DNA of 64,000 nucleotides. It comes from Novipirellula artificiosorum. Lineage in GTDB: Bacteria > Planctomycetota > Planctomycetia > Pirellulales > Pirellulaceae. Below are positions 20,401 through 35,400 of the stretch, piece after piece. Numbering within the stretch: the stretch's first letter is position 1; each line of letters opens with the position of its first letter. A model generated the notes under the pieces. The model searched no databases. It saw only the letters and a program-made list of their open reading frames with translations, and was not told the origin of the DNA. Location: assembly GCF_007860135.1 (NCBI RefSeq), contig NZ_SJPV01000019.1:1-64000 (forward strand), written 5' to 3'. Made by a program: the position numbers and the translations under genes.

Positions 20401-23400
20401 GAATCCGCGGCCTGCAAATTCGCTCGTGATCGCATCGATTGCACTGACCGAGCGATATAGGTTTTTCTGTGCTCCTCTGACACCTCCGAATCCTACCGAG
20501 TCGAATTGACCATTCCCCAGAATTCGACTGTGGTCAGTCAAAGCAGAGACCAACTGTGAATCGGCCAGAATTGCCTCGATAGGATTTCTCGCAGCTACGA
20601 CACCGTCTCCGATAGCGTCTTGTGCAACGCGAGCTACCCTGTTGTTAACTCCCGCGCCTCGGTCGTTTAGAATTGTCTTTGCACCGAAGCGTACATTCCC
20701 TTGATGCGTTCCATTCCAACCTACCATGGCGGCTTGGCGGATATCGGAGACTCGACTCAGCGTTTTGAATGTCGATGATCGATACATTGGCGGCTCGACA
20801 ATCGTGCGGTCCACAAACATCGCGTTCTGTTCCGGCGTCAGTTCGCTGCGTCGCTGATGCACGCTGCGGCGATAGTTGTGGAAATCCTTGACGTCCGATT
20901 TGATGCCTTGAATCCGCTTTCCGGTTGCCTGCCATTCGGAGCGAATTTGCCCGAATTCGTGAGAGATACCGCTCCTGACGCGATCCCCTCGGCTTGCAAA
21001 ATTGCCGCGTGCCCCATCACCAATCCCTGCTCTGGCACCGCCGACGCCATCTCCGGCGAGCCCAATCACCGATCCCTGTATGCGACTCCACCTGCGATCG
21101 AAGTTTGGTTCGTAGGCATAGCTGGCCGCAATATCGGTTACGTTCGCGGCCACACTCAGATAAGTGCCCGTGCGCACTCCGATGCGTGCAGCAGCAACTC
21201 CAATGACAAGCTTCGCAGCATCGATGGCGATGAACCGGGAATCGTGATTCGCTTGAATATCGTCGTACAAGGTCACAAGTCCAAAACCGGTTTGGGTGAT
21301 CAAACCACCAAGAGCAAATCCGACTCCCACAGGCCCGGTAATGAGCGATCCGAGCGCGATGGCGATTGCCGGAGCTTGCGCTATCGAGTCACGCACAACA
21401 CCACTGGCGAACGTTTCCCAATCAAAATGGAACGTCGAACTGGACTGTGCATTAATCTTGCTGTCGTTGACATCGCCTTGCGCGAGTCTTACCGAATGGG
21501 TAACCGGATTGGTAATTGCCGACCCCGCTTCCAACCCCGATGGGTCGGAAAAGCTGATCGGATCAGAAAGCCCGTAGCGGTACAGATTTGGTTCGCCTGC
21601 CGAGAAACCAGACGGATCGGTGCTAATGAATCGGCCGTTGTTCGAGTCGTAGTACCGCGCGCGGTTGTAATAGAACCCCAGTTCTTTTTCAAATGGCCGC
21701 CCGACATGGTAGTAGCGGTTGAAGACGGTTGGGTCAGTTCGAGACACAATGGAACCGAACGCGGTGTATCGCAAATGGTCAAGCACTTCGGCATCACTGC
21801 TGATGATGTCCCGGACCGATCCTTGCACGTCAGGCAGCAGCCATGTTACCTCGCCGCTACGATCCTGAGCCATAGGCATGTCAGTGGAAGTCCCGTGCAA
21901 ATAGACCACATCAATCTGCGGAGGATCGCCGTTGTCCAAACCATCGTCGTCCGAAATTTCCAATAACACGTCTTGGTCGTTGTAGATGTAGGCTCGCCAG
22001 GATTCAGGTTGCGGCCCATCACCGTCTGGGTCCACTTGCTTCGTGACCCGACGATCCAACGCGTCATAGGTCAGTGTCACACGTTCCACCAACACACCGT
22101 CCGAATCGCGAGTCTCAGCACCAACCAATCGATTGCGATGATCCCACTTGAAGGTCGTGACATGGCTCGTCGCAATTTCGGTTTCCGTCTCTAGGTTGCC
22201 TTCCGCATCGTACGTATAAGAGTACTCGCCATTGGTCGCTAAACGGTTTTGTGATAGATAGCTGTAGCCGTCGCCGTGTTCCGTGGACTCCGTTCGGTTG
22301 CCTGCATCGTCCAACGCAAAACTCTCATCGGTCATCCCGGCATCGGTATAGGTAGCCGATTCGAGTCTTCCCGAATCGTCATAGGCGAAAGTTGAAAGGC
22401 CAAATAGATCGGTAACGGTCTCGATTCGAGAATCAGCGTCGTAGGTGTAGTCGTAACGCGCCAGTTCGCTGCCTTCGTCATCACCACCGATGTGTCGGAT
22501 CTGTTGAACGAGTTGCCGATTATTTAGGGTTGTCCGCGTCGTAGCGACAAGTTCGTCTTCGGTAAATCGTTGAATCTGTGAATAAGAAACGACGCCTTGG
22601 TGATAATCGAACTCGATCCGTTTATCCGTAACCAAGGAACCTGACTGCGAGATCGAAAGCAGCCGATCGTCGCTTTCTCTGTACGAGAAGGTCTGCTGAA
22701 CAATGCCAGTTTCATCAGCGTAGTCTAGCGTGAACGCGGTGAGCTGGCCGATGGCATTTTGCGTGAATGCGTACTCAAACTCTTCTGCGTCTAACACGGT
22801 GTTACCGGCTCCAAGGAGTCGCCCGCTGGCATCATCCGCATAACGCAACGTGTTGACGTTTCCGCCATCGCTGGACCGAATCATTCTTCCCAAAGCGTCG
22901 TAAGCAAACGTCAACTCGTTGACGACCACGGCGTCAGTGAGCCATTGTTCGCTCAACGGACGATTGTTTCCATCGTACCGTCGTTCGATAATCCGGCCGT
23001 TTCGATCCTTGGCGGTCACGAGGTTGCCGGCGGGATCGTAGGAATAAGTGCGTGTGCCAAATTCATTCGACTCGCGAACAACGCGTCCCATCGCATCGTT
23101 GACAAATGTGGTTTGGTTACCGACGCCGTCGACAAGTTCCGTCAAATTCCCGGCTTCGTCATAGTTCATGAACGTCGTGCCGCCATCGGGTTCGACAATT
23201 TGACGCTGGCGATTGAGAGAATCGTAGAAATACTCGAGTGGTCTGCTGTCTCGTGCGTCCTGTTTCGTTTTCAGGTTCCCAACGGCATCGTACGTATAGT
23301 TGTAGGCGTGACCGTTCCCATCGTTTTCCGATTCAAGTCGATTCAAGGCATTGTAACTGTAATTTCGCTCGACGTTTCCAACGATGAGTTGCTCCAGGTT

Positions 23401-26400
23401 TCCATTCTCATCGTAAAAGCGTTCCTCTGTCTCGGCCGAGTGTTCCTCGCTACGAACGAGCCGCTGTGCTTTGTCGTAATCCAATACGAGCGAGGCGTTT
23501 CCGGCCTCATCAAACTGTTCGATACGATAGCCTTCGCCAGTGTCGACGTAGTTCCACGTGTTGACCAAATCATCTTGACCGCTGCGTCGGACGACTTCTT
23601 TCTTGATTCGCCCCAGAAGATCGTATTCGCGATCGATTATGTGGCCGAGCGCATCGGTAATTTGAGTCGTTTGGCCGGCATTGTTGTAGACAAACGATTC
23701 GCTGACTAATTGCGGATTATCGGGTGTGCCGACTTGACGTTCGATCTTCGAGACGCGGCCAAGGCCATCGACCGTGTTGACAAACTTGTAGAATTCGCCT
23801 TGTGCCGGCGTCTTGGAAATCACATTGCCAACACCGTCGTATTCGGTTGACTCAACAATCCAATCATCGCTTCCACCGGGTGACCCGATGCCGGCCAAAT
23901 CGGCAGTACCCGCGCGGCGGCGGGTCTCGATTTGTCGTCCACGACCATCGTATTGGTATTCGGTCCGGTAGTATTCGCCGCGCGGATCGATCGACGCCGT
24001 CAAACGACCTAGGACATCGTATTCATACGACATCGATGTTTCGTCGGGCGTACCGGTACCGTACGAAACCGATAAAGGAAGGTTCCGAGCGTCAAAAGTG
24101 GATCGACTGATATTGCCGTTTCGATCGATCGTTTCCACCACGTTTCCAGCCGCATCGTACTTCTGAGAACTAGAAATACCGGTGGCATCAGTCGCTTTGA
24201 TGGGACGACCGAGACGATCACGGTGACCTTCACTCGCATTCTCTCGGGCGTCAATCGTTGTCATCTCAAGCCCACCAGCGGAGTAAACGAATCGCGTCGT
24301 TTCTTCCTCAGGATTCGTGGATTCGGTGGGACGATTTAGACCGTCGTAACGATTCGTCGTTGTTCCATAGACATCGGTGACTGTCAGAACGTTACCGAAG
24401 CGGTCATACGACCATTTGGTTTCTTCTGCAATGGGATTGACGGTGAGAATACGACGTCCGAGCGCGTCATACTCGTAGGTCGTCACATATTGCGGCCCGC
24501 CGATGCCAACGTGCCGAGTCAAGTTACCCTCGGCGTCATAGGTAGATGTCTCGGTGACATAGTCTGCTCCGGCAGGATCAAGAACCGCATAAGTTGCCGT
24601 CAGCGGACGCCCGGCAGCATCGACTTGATAGTTGGTGGCGTAGGCTTCGCCCCGCGGATCAATGTGTTGAATGACATTGCCGGCCAAATCGTACATATAT
24701 TTGTCGACTTCATAAAACGGGTTTTGTGATGGCCCGGATGCCATGCGGACTTCCAACGGATTGCCGCGATGGTCATACGCCGTTTCCGTCGCGAATGAAT
24801 CACCCCTGGGACCGACCACGCGGAGCACGTTGCCTACACCATCATGTACAAATTGAGTCACCAAAATGTCGCCTGGTTCGAACTCCGTTCCGGTTGGCTG
24901 AGACATACTTATCAGCCGATTCGCACCGTCGTATTCATAAGTCGTATCAGCCCAAACACCGCGAGCATCGCCCACCTTAATGCGATTTCCAGCCAAATCG
25001 TATTCGAAACTGGTGACTTCGTTCTCGGCGTTGGTTTCACTTCGCACTAGTGAACGACCGTCATAGGAAAACTGCGTGACCGAGGCACCGTCCTCGTTCG
25101 AAAATGGGCCGACAATCCGTACCAAATTTCCAACGGCATCATATTCGTTGGTCGTCTCGAACTTCTCGGGATCCGTCGTCTTCTTCAGTCGCCCAAGCTG
25201 GTCATACTCCATCGCGGTGACTCGCGTTGACGTGGTCTCGTCACCGGTTTCGGTCATACGAAAAGTTAACCCTGCCGCGTCGATTTCGTAAGTTGTTAGG
25301 GCACTGGTGCTATCGCGCATCGACAATCGTCGTCCGGCAGAATCATAGGTGTAGACGGTGGGCAATACATTCTCGCCCGCGTTCTCGCGAGGATGATGGA
25401 TTTTGTCGATGGTTCCGCCCGGAAAATAGTCATACGTGGTGACAGCCGGAGATTGTGGCAAAGCCTCTGATCCCTGAGGAACGGTTTGCGAGCGCATTCG
25501 CCCAAGTTCGTCCACTTCGATCTTGGACGTGTAATACTCGCCGCGCGGATCAATCTCAGCAGTTAGGTTTCCAGCTGCGTCAAAGACGTACTGCCGAACC
25601 TCATCCGGCCCAGGCGAATCCTCATTCCCGGTGGGCTGAGTGGATTTGACGAGACGATTTCCCGCGTCATACTCGAACCGAGTTGTATGATATTCGCCAC
25701 GTGGGTCCGCGCTGCGAATCAGGTTGCCGACCGCGTCGTACTCGGTGATTGTTTCGAGCAGGGTCGAGTCCCCCTCTGCGCCAACTGCATTGACCCTTTC
25801 GCTGGTTCGGAAATACAGCGAATCGTAGTCGTATTCAGTGTAGTATTCTGGGCCGCGCGGATCCTCGTATCGTTCTAAGTTTCCAACTTTATCGAACACG
25901 AACGTTTCTTTGGCAACTTCGTCGCTTCCCTCGGCCCCAATGGTCTGCCGTCGTTCTTTCAGATGTCCTAGAGCATCATAGTCGTATTCAGTGAAGAACT
26001 CACCCGGCGTCGATGGATCGAAGGTTCGCGGATCGACTTCCCGTATGACGTTGTCGAGCGCATCGTATTCTTTTTCGATTCGATACCCTTCCGCATCGAC
26101 GACGGCGGTCAAACGGCCGATTCCGTCGTAGTACATACGAGTCGCAAATTCGGTTTGGCCGAGTGCGCCCGAGCAAGATTCTAATCCACTGCGTGGATCG
26201 ACGCTGACAATGACGTTGCCACTATCATCATTTGCAAAACAGGTGGTATGCCCAAGTGAATCCGAAACGCCACTTTGGAATCCTAGTGTATCGTACTCGA
26301 TCGTCATGACCGCTGCGTTCTCACCGTCGAGCGATGGCGATTCGACTCGAATCGTGTTGCCGGCGGCATCATAGAAATACTCTGTTTGTTGACCCATTTG

Positions 26401-29400
26401 GTCATACGAGAACTTGAGCCGCCCAGCATTGTCATACCGCATCGACGTTTCGAGCCCGTTTCCGCGAGGATCATCACGGCGAATTACATTTCCGATTTCG
26501 TCATAATCCGTTATGATCGTAAACGGTTTTGGATCGCCGGGCGTCCCCGAGGGGGCGGTCATTTCGACTTGACGCTTTAACTGGTCGTACTCGAATGATT
26601 GCGTGTAGAACTCGCCGCGCGGGTCAGTGACCGAGAGCAAATTTCCAGCAAAATCATAATCGTAGGTTGTGGTAGCTGATTTGTCCGACGAGTAGCCAAC
26701 GGTAATCGTCTCTGGGTAGTACAACTCATCGAAGGTTGTTTTCGTGACTTGACCCAACGGATCGGTCACGGTTTCGACCATGCCCAAGGGATGGTAGGTG
26801 GTTGTGGTGGTTGCCGCGAGTGCCCCGGACCCCGCCGCAGCGACTTGTTTAGCGATTCGGTTCAATTTGTCGTGTGTGAATTCGGTTCGGGTGGCTGCGC
26901 CACGGGCATCGGTCAACGCAATCAGGTTTCCGATTTCGTCATATTTGAAATCGGTGCGTTGTTTATTCGCGTCAATCGTCCACTCACGTCGATTACTCTT
27001 GTCAAACTTATGCTTGGTGATGTCAGTCACCACTCCATCCGCTGTCAATCGTTCTCTCGAAATCTGTTCAACATTACCGCCGTCGTCATATTCGTACGTC
27101 GTTTTCCGTCCGGCGGCATTGGTTACCGTTTCGAGCCGATTTGCAGCATCAAACGTATTGATCGTCTGCAACGGCTGCTCATCGGTGGACCTAGGATCGC
27201 CCACCAAAACTTGATTGCTCATCTTGTCGTACTCATAACGAATCTTATCCCCATTGGGATTCGTTTCCGATACCAGACGATTCAATGCGTCATATTGGAA
27301 AGACTGACGGAAGTCTTCACTGTCACGGTTTCCTTTGGAACGACCATCAACCACCGCGACTTGATTTCCGTTACCGTCGTAGACAAAGTTGGTTGCGTTT
27401 TGCTCCGCATCGATTTGAACCACTAAGCGACCCAATTCGTCATATTGGAAAGTTGTGGTTGCATTGTCCGCGTTGGTCGCTGACTTGATGCGTCCGCTCG
27501 GGAAGTACTCTTTCGATGACTCTGCCAATCCGTTTACGGTTGAGATATGACTTCGACCGCGTCCATCAAGGTCGTGTTCGATGATTCGCTTGTCCGTTCC
27601 CGTTGCATTCTCAACCGCTCGCCGTGGATTCCCCGCCGCGTCATGCTCAATGATCGTAACGACATCGATTGCGTTGGTCGTTTGTGCGATTGCATCATGA
27701 AGGTTGTAGACATTGGTGATCGTTTGATCGCCGGTTCGACTGTTTTTGAAAGTCTCGGATATGGCTCGATTTGCCGCATCGTAGCTCGTTGTCATGACCT
27801 CTGTCGTCGGACCTTCGCGGCGTACTTCGCGGCCCCGCCCATCGGGTGTCACCTTGATCAATCCGCCATTGGGCAAATCAATGCCGACCATTTGATACGC
27901 ATCGTTGTATCGATAGGTCGTTACGCGACCGAGCGTATCGATGTTTTGCCGGAGATTACCCATCCGGTCGGTGACCGATAGCGAGACGTGGTCGCGGGCA
28001 TCTTTGGTGTACTTGTAGCTGAAGTCGGGATCGTTCTTCACACTCGCGTTGACCGACATGGCACCAAAATCGTAGGCAAACTCGGTCGTGATGTCTAAAT
28101 CGTCGGCAGCTTCGATTCGCTTGGTTGGTCGATCAAAAGCGTCGTATTCGTACTTCGTCTTATTCTCGTTTCGGTCGGTTTCCTCGACTAAGTTTCCTTC
28201 CGCGTCGTAGTTTGCTGATTCGGTATAGGTCACACCATCGATGGTGATGTCGACGCTCGATGATGCAAACCGATTCATCGAATTGAAACGTGTTTCCACG
28301 ACGAATCCGTCCGCGTCGGTGGAACGGACGGAATAGCCCGCTCGATCAGTATACTCGATCATCTCTTTCCCGTCGGCGAAACTCGTTTCCTCCAGACGAC
28401 CATATTCGTCATAGCGGTATTCGCTGACGATTCCGATCGGATCGGTCATCTTCTTCATCAGGCCATCGGCGGAACCCGATGTGTAGTATTCATACAAGGT
28501 GGTCGCTGAAGACGGATTGCCTTGCACTGGAGTAATCGTCGTCGAAATGGTTTCGGTTTTCACATTTCCCGAATCGTCGAGTGCCCGAACGGTTGTTCGG
28601 CCAACTGCGTCTGTCCGCGAAGTCCAAATGCTCTTGAAGTCGGAGTCGGCATAAACGTACGTGACCGTCGCTGCGGCCGTGCTATTCGGACCTGCCGGAA
28701 AGTCGGTGGTTGTTAGTATGTTTCCAAAGTCGTCGTAGCTGTGACATGAAACATTGCCAACCTGGTCGACTTGAACACCAATCAAACCAGAATTCTCGCC
28801 GCGACCGAACGTTTGTCCGGGTTGTGGATCGTTTGCAGTGCCAGTATCCACATGCACAAATTGGCCGAACTTGGTCATCTGATAGACCGCTTCTTCGCCC
28901 TGGAAATCAGTATACTTTGCTTCCGCCGTGAATTCAGAGCCCTTGACTTTCTCAGGAGCAATCTCGCATTTAGCAGCAGCATGATCGATGCTTTGCTGCT
29001 GCGGAGCCGGTCCACGCAGCGCAGCGACAACAATCCCCTCGTCGGGGTCGCTGGTGTCGGACAGCGTGGATACCGCTTTCATCTGTGCCGGGGTCAGCAA
29101 GAAGGTGTCGTCGTCGATCCTCTCGCCACCGATCACGCGCCCAAAATCGTTGTACTCGATGGTCTCTTCGAAGGGATTCGACAGTTTTTCAGTTGAGTCG
29201 TTGCCGCGTTTACGGACTTGTCCGGTCATCAAGTGTTTGTAGGGCTCGATCAATCGGTCTTTGGGAACCTTCGCGTCATACTCAAACGTTCGCTTACTGC
29301 CGTCCGGATCGGTGATGCTGACAAGGTTGTCACCGTCGTAAGTGAACCGCGTCGTTCGATCGGCGGGATCGGTGATCGAAGTGACTTTCTCACCGCTGTA

Positions 29401-32400
29401 GTTGAAAGTGATTTTTAGCCCAACCGGATCGGTAATCTGCGTGATGCGTGTGCCGTTGTAGCTGTAAACGGTAACGTTGCCATGCCGGTCGGTGACAGAT
29501 TGAAGTAACCCTTCACCATCATAGTTTTCAACAGTTCCGTCGATCAATCGTCGCTCGAATTCCCCGTCGTCGTCGCGTTTCAAGACGCTACGATCGAGCG
29601 ACACCGGCGTGTAGGCTTCGGTCGGCACCAAGGGTGCGAGAAAAATCTGCTCGGTTCCATTGCCATCGACCAACAGCAAACCGCCATCGCCCGGATAAAT
29701 ACGTTTCAGTCCTTCGATGGACCAACCGGCCCCAAACTCGCTCTTGCGGCTATTGATCACCGGCAGCAGTTCGCGGTCGGATTGAAAATCGCCGTCCACG
29801 TAGCCGCTGCGGGTTTCGCCAAACAGGCCGAAGTCGAAGGACAAGTCATAGACGCCCGTTTCCGCATCTTGCAGATCCATTAGCAAGCCGGCACCGTAGA
29901 CTTGGTCTTTGTCGAGTTCTTTTGGCAGCCCAAAGAAGTGTTCCTCGCCGCGAAAACCGACGACCATCTCGGCGGACTTGGGCTCATAATTCGATTTTGC
30001 GACGTAGGACTGTTGGCCCAAAGTCGCGGTAGCTCGAACAACCAGTTTCGCGTCTGCGTTGTCCGCTGCCCCCGCTAGTCCTGCGATGCCGAAGTACGTT
30101 AGCGGTCGTGGTTCGGCCCGCAAGGAATCATAGTGCAGCACGATGCCGCGATCGGTTTCCTGAGATTTGTAGGTGACGAGCGAATGTGTTTCGTGCAGTG
30201 CTCCACTGTGAATCTCAGCCTGCGTCGTACGGCCGGTTTCAACGGTTTGTGTCTCCGACGGAAACGCTTGCAGCGTTGGCGCGGAAGTATATGGTGTTGG
30301 AAACAGTGCCAGTTCCGGCAATGTCTGCTTGGGTTGCGATTCAATTCCCCGAGGCAGGTTGCCAACATCAATCGGCCCAAACTTGTTCGGAGTCAAACCA
30401 AATGGATCGACATTTGGTACGCCGTAGCCCGTGTTGTTGTCTCCATCGGTAAACCCGAAATGAGCAGCAATCAGCGTGGTAGGATACATTAGATCGATCG
30501 GAATCTGGCCCATCGGACCACGCACTAACGCCGACAAGGTTTCCGGCACATCCTTGTAAGGCGATCGATCCTCGTTGAAGTCAAGCGGATCGGCAGCGGC
30601 ATGAAGCTCAATCGCTGCGATGGATTGCGGCACGTTGTAGGCAAACACGGTGTCATAGCGTTGCATCGGAACCAACGCAAAGCCCTGCGTCGAAACGGTA
30701 ACGTCATCCGCAAAACCACCGAGAACCGGATTGGTCGCAGCCACTAAACGCGGCTGAAGCTCTGGATCGAATGGGCTGCCGAGCGGATTGCGAATAAAGC
30801 CGATATTGCTGCCCGCACCAACCGGGAATAGGCGTCGTTGGCGAACGGTTCGCGTGTAGGTCCGGCCGTTGGCTCCCAGGAACGGTTCGTCGACATCGAC
30901 CACCAACGGTACAGCCGGATCAACCGTGGGACCGATGTAGCTGGCGAAAAATGGCGCGAGGTCAGGATTCTTTTTCGAGTCGAGCGAACTGGTTACCGCG
31001 TTGTAGGCACTAAAGACCAGATACGATGGATGAGGTCCGATCACGTCGATGTACTGGTTCTCGGCAACAAAATCAATGCCTTGCGCATTGCTGACGCCAA
31101 ACGCCTGAACCCCGCGACCTTCACGCGGATCGAGCCCAAACGGAGTTAAATCGATCGGCGTAACTTCATGCTCGACAAACCCATCAAGACTTACTAAACG
31201 GCGAATGATTCCAACGCCTTCTTTGTCGTTTGTTCGATCGGTTGCGACCATCACGTTGGGATCGCTGGTCGCAGCAATGTCGTAAGGCGTTCGGCCAAAC
31301 TCGATCACCGAATCCGGACGCGGCTCGAACGACAACGGTGCCACCAAGACAGGTTCTTTTGGCTCGTCTGACTCGTTTTTTTCCATTTCGGACGGAGCCA
31401 GCAGACGGCGACGATCCGCGATTGACAACAGATCCACAACAAACACATAGCCCGGCTCGCCCGTGTCTTGGCGGAACAGATCCCGACCGGGGGCCGCGAC
31501 ATATACACGCGATCGATCCGCCGAAACAGCCAATCCGCGCAGCCCCATTCGCACCAGTTCCGCACCATTGGAATTGAAACTGAGTGTTTGCAAGAGCTTA
31601 TGGTACGTCGGTGAATACGGATCGATGTCGATGACATAGAGTGCATCTTTGGCTCGATCCGTTATGAACAAATAGCGATCGTTTCCGTCAACGGCCACGT
31701 CGAACGGACGGGCTCCCGGAGGCAGCGGGATGCCTTGCGTTCCCGTCGTTGTGGAATCGCTAGGATCGTCCGGAACCATGTCGACTTCTTGCAGGCCAAC
31801 CGCGTCGATCATCGAAATCATCGCGGCATTGTCATACGTCACGTACAATCGATCGCCACCCGAAGTAATGACGCTTTTGGCCGGGTTCAGTTTGTCGACT
31901 TGATCGGTCCCGACACCCAACTTGATCCGAGCAAACTCGCGCGGATCGGGGATATTATTAGCTAGATCGATTCCGTAGCCTTCGGTCGCTTCCAAATTGA
32001 GCACAGTCACCGTTCCCTCAGCACCGTTGAGAACAAAACCGTAGCGTGATTGGACCAACAGTTTGACTGGATTGCTCGGTACTTCGATGACACGGTAGAC
32101 GCCGTCGAGTGCTCCCTCTTGTTTTCGAGTCACCGTTACATTCGCATCGCCAACGAAAGCTCCTTTTGGAATCCGCACCAGCAGCTTTTTGTTCACGATC
32201 GATAAGTTGTCCGCTTCAATGACAACATCGCGCCCGCCAACAATACGCGGTTCACCCGACGGTTCGACCGTATCGCGACCTCCCACTTCGAGGGTCACGT
32301 ACAAGTCTTCCTTGCGGGTTCCAAACAGCGATCCTGGAGGCGTCACTTCATCGGCTTTGAGTAGGAAGGTTCCTTCCAACTCAAGGATCGGTCCCGAAGC

Positions 32401-35400
32401 AGCTGCCTCGGTTTCAAACCTCAGTTCACCTTTGGTGATCTGCGGTGCGAGGGTGCCAAGGTTGACGCGCGTTCGAAGCGGCAGCGCGATCTCGGTCAAC
32501 TTGGTCGACGGGTCAATCTCAACCTCCGTTACCGACAACAGTTCAAGTTCCTGTTCCCCAGCCGACAAAACCCCCACCTTGATTTTGAAATCGGGGACTA
32601 AAGGAACGTAGTAGTCGCCCAGTAAGTCACCGGCTCCGAAATATAGATCTTCGCCACTGCCACCCGAAATATCGCCAATACTGACTACCGCTGGATTGCT
32701 CTTCGCGCGAGAATTCTGGTCCGCCCGCGCGAATGCGAATGTCAGCAAGGACGGGGAGGCCAAGAACGCAGCTCCCGCAACCGAAGGTTTCGAATGTCTG
32801 CCAAAGCTGATCCGCGTCCGTGCACCGACACCCAAGTTGGGCGGCGATGTGGTGTGAGCTATGCCGTCGTCACCAACGACCAACGAATCGACAATTTCCC
32901 ACGAAGACAAAACACGCCCGTCAGCCAGTGTCACGTCAACCGGTTGGAACAAATACATCAGGTCGCCCGGCGATTTATCTGCCGGCGCAGGCATCGAAAC
33001 GCTAAGCGGATACTTGGCCAAATCGTTGCCGTAGTCGATCATCAGTCCGCCGCCAAAGTTCCAGTGCGTCGGCAAATTGTAAGGCAAATCGGTTTCCGCC
33101 AATGCGGTAACGGACAGATCAATCGGTGTGTCATAAGCTCCGGGCGGAACACCCACCGTGATCGATCCACCATCGCTGATCAGCCCACCGTTCTCATCGA
33201 TCGTCACCACGCCGGACTGCACCTCGTTGATCGTGATCGGGATCACTTGCGATTGACCACGCTGAACAATCGTGACCTCGGTTTGACCGATCCCCGTCGC
33301 TACTAATTCACCATCGTCTGAAACGCTCAGCAGCTCCGGATCGCCGACGAAATAGCGAGTCCCATTCTCCGCGGCACTGATTTGCATCACGCTTTCCTCG
33401 AGCCGCTCGCGAACGATCAATTGACGCGACTCCCCGACTGACAGAGCGTAGGAATCAGGAAAGAAATCGAGTTCGCGAGTGTCTCGGCCGTTTACGCTCA
33501 CCGCCGTTGCCGCTGTCAAACCGAATGCTGTGACCGATACGGCGACCGAACCACCGGCACCGGCGATCATCAAACCACGATCGGTTACCGAGACGATTGA
33601 CGGATCGCTGCTACCGTATTGGACCGCGCCGTCCGGAAGCGACTGTTGCTCGCCATCAGCCGTGTAGCCGACAACGAACAATTGACTCGTCCCGCCAGTG
33701 GTCAGAAACTCATCACGGTTGACGATTTCGATGCGAGCGATTGCATCGTCGATGACCGCGATGGGCTGAGAAGTACTCGAAGCGACGAGCAGTCCATCGT
33801 CGATGGTCACGTCAATGATCGCGTCTGAGTTAGCCAACAGCCGATAGAAACTGCTTCCTAATACCTCGACGTCAACCTCTGTCGATACCGCCCGAACAAG
33901 AAGGGTATCTCCTTCGGGATCAGACGCAACTTCGCCTAAATCGACGACCGTTGCCAAGCCATCAAACAGCTTGATCTCGCTAGCCGAGTATTGTGGGCTT
34001 TGATTGGCAACAAAGCCAGACATCGTCGTCAAACCCTCACGGTCGGTGGCGTCCACGTCGCCGTCGCCGTCGAAGTCGGCGGCGTTGTTGTAGGTGATGA
34101 GTGCTGCATCGAACGCGGTCACATCATCCGCATCAACCTCGGCATCGCCATCGACGTCGCCGACCAGGAAAACATCGGCGGTGTAGTCGCCACTGCCATC
34201 ACCGCCGATCTGCATCACATAGGTGCCAGGCTTGGAGATCGCTAATTGGGAAACGCTGCGGCCCTCTTCGCTGAACTCGAATCCGGCGAGTTCGCTCTCC
34301 AGTGACGCGGGCGTTGGGTTGAATTCGCTCGATGTCACTTCCACGCCAAGGGTGATCGCGCCGGTGGGACTGGTGCGCAGTTCGCCTTCGGTCACGGTGA
34401 ATGCGTAGCGGTTAGCAGTGCTGCCAAGCGTGCCGCTGATTGGATTGGCAAACAGCGTTCTCGTTCCGCCAAGATGCGGAGCGGTGTCTCGCAATTGGCC
34501 GTTTGCATCGTAGCTGTAGAACGACCGGTCGCCGCTGGCGGCATCGATCGCCGCCGACATCTGGCCCGCTGCGTTATAACGATAGACGACGTGTTGGTTG
34601 TTTGGGCCAACGAGTTCGGACACACGTCGCTCGCCATCACGCACGATCGTCAATCGCGAACCATCCGCCGCGATGATCGCACTGTCCGTCACCCGCAAAT
34701 CACCGATCCGCGTCACCGAAAAATTGTTCGGCGTCACTGAAAAGGTGTCAGGTACCGTTTTCGAGATCTCGTGACGGATTCCAGCGGGGGAAACGAGCGT
34801 GAAGGCCGCTTGGTTATCGCGAGCAACGGAGGTTTCGTATGGCAACCCGCTGCCAATGACAAAATAGCCGTTGCCAGCTTTGCGCAAACTTGCGTCAAAG
34901 CTTTCGAGTGTCCAGCCGATATCCTCGTCGGCGGTCCAAGCAGGGGCGAAGGTCTCAAAACCGCTGGTGACGTTGGTGGCTTCCGGCGTGAACGTGAAGC
35001 CAACTCGCTCGCCTGTTGGTAGCGTCAAGTAGATCCGCGTGCTGTCGGTCCATGCGGCAAATGCATCCCCGTTCGTTTCAGTGATCGCGATGTTGGGTGA
35101 CACAAGCGGCCATGACCATGAGTCACCAAAGTCGGAATCAGCGGCGGTCATCGATAGTGAATCGGCGATCCGGGTGATCGGCAACTCGATCCCGCCAAGC
35201 GTGACCGTCATTTCGTTGACCGACTCGAAACGCGACCCCGTCTTGTCCGCGGAATTGATTTCGATACGACTGGTTTCGACGGTTTCCAACCCACCAAAGT
35301 CGCGGGCGGTGACCTTGAGCGTATAGAACCCGTTAGCGAATAAGGCGGGATCAAGTGTGACATGTTCACAAACTGCAGCGGTTCCGGTTTTCAGTACTGT

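Noticed and set aside
20857-21966. 369-codon plus-strand frame inside the giant gene (also long frames at 22945-23709, 26749-27426 and 41380-42360)
   Set aside because: All are antisense to recognisable domains of the giant protein; long antisense frames are expected from its repeated codon pattern.
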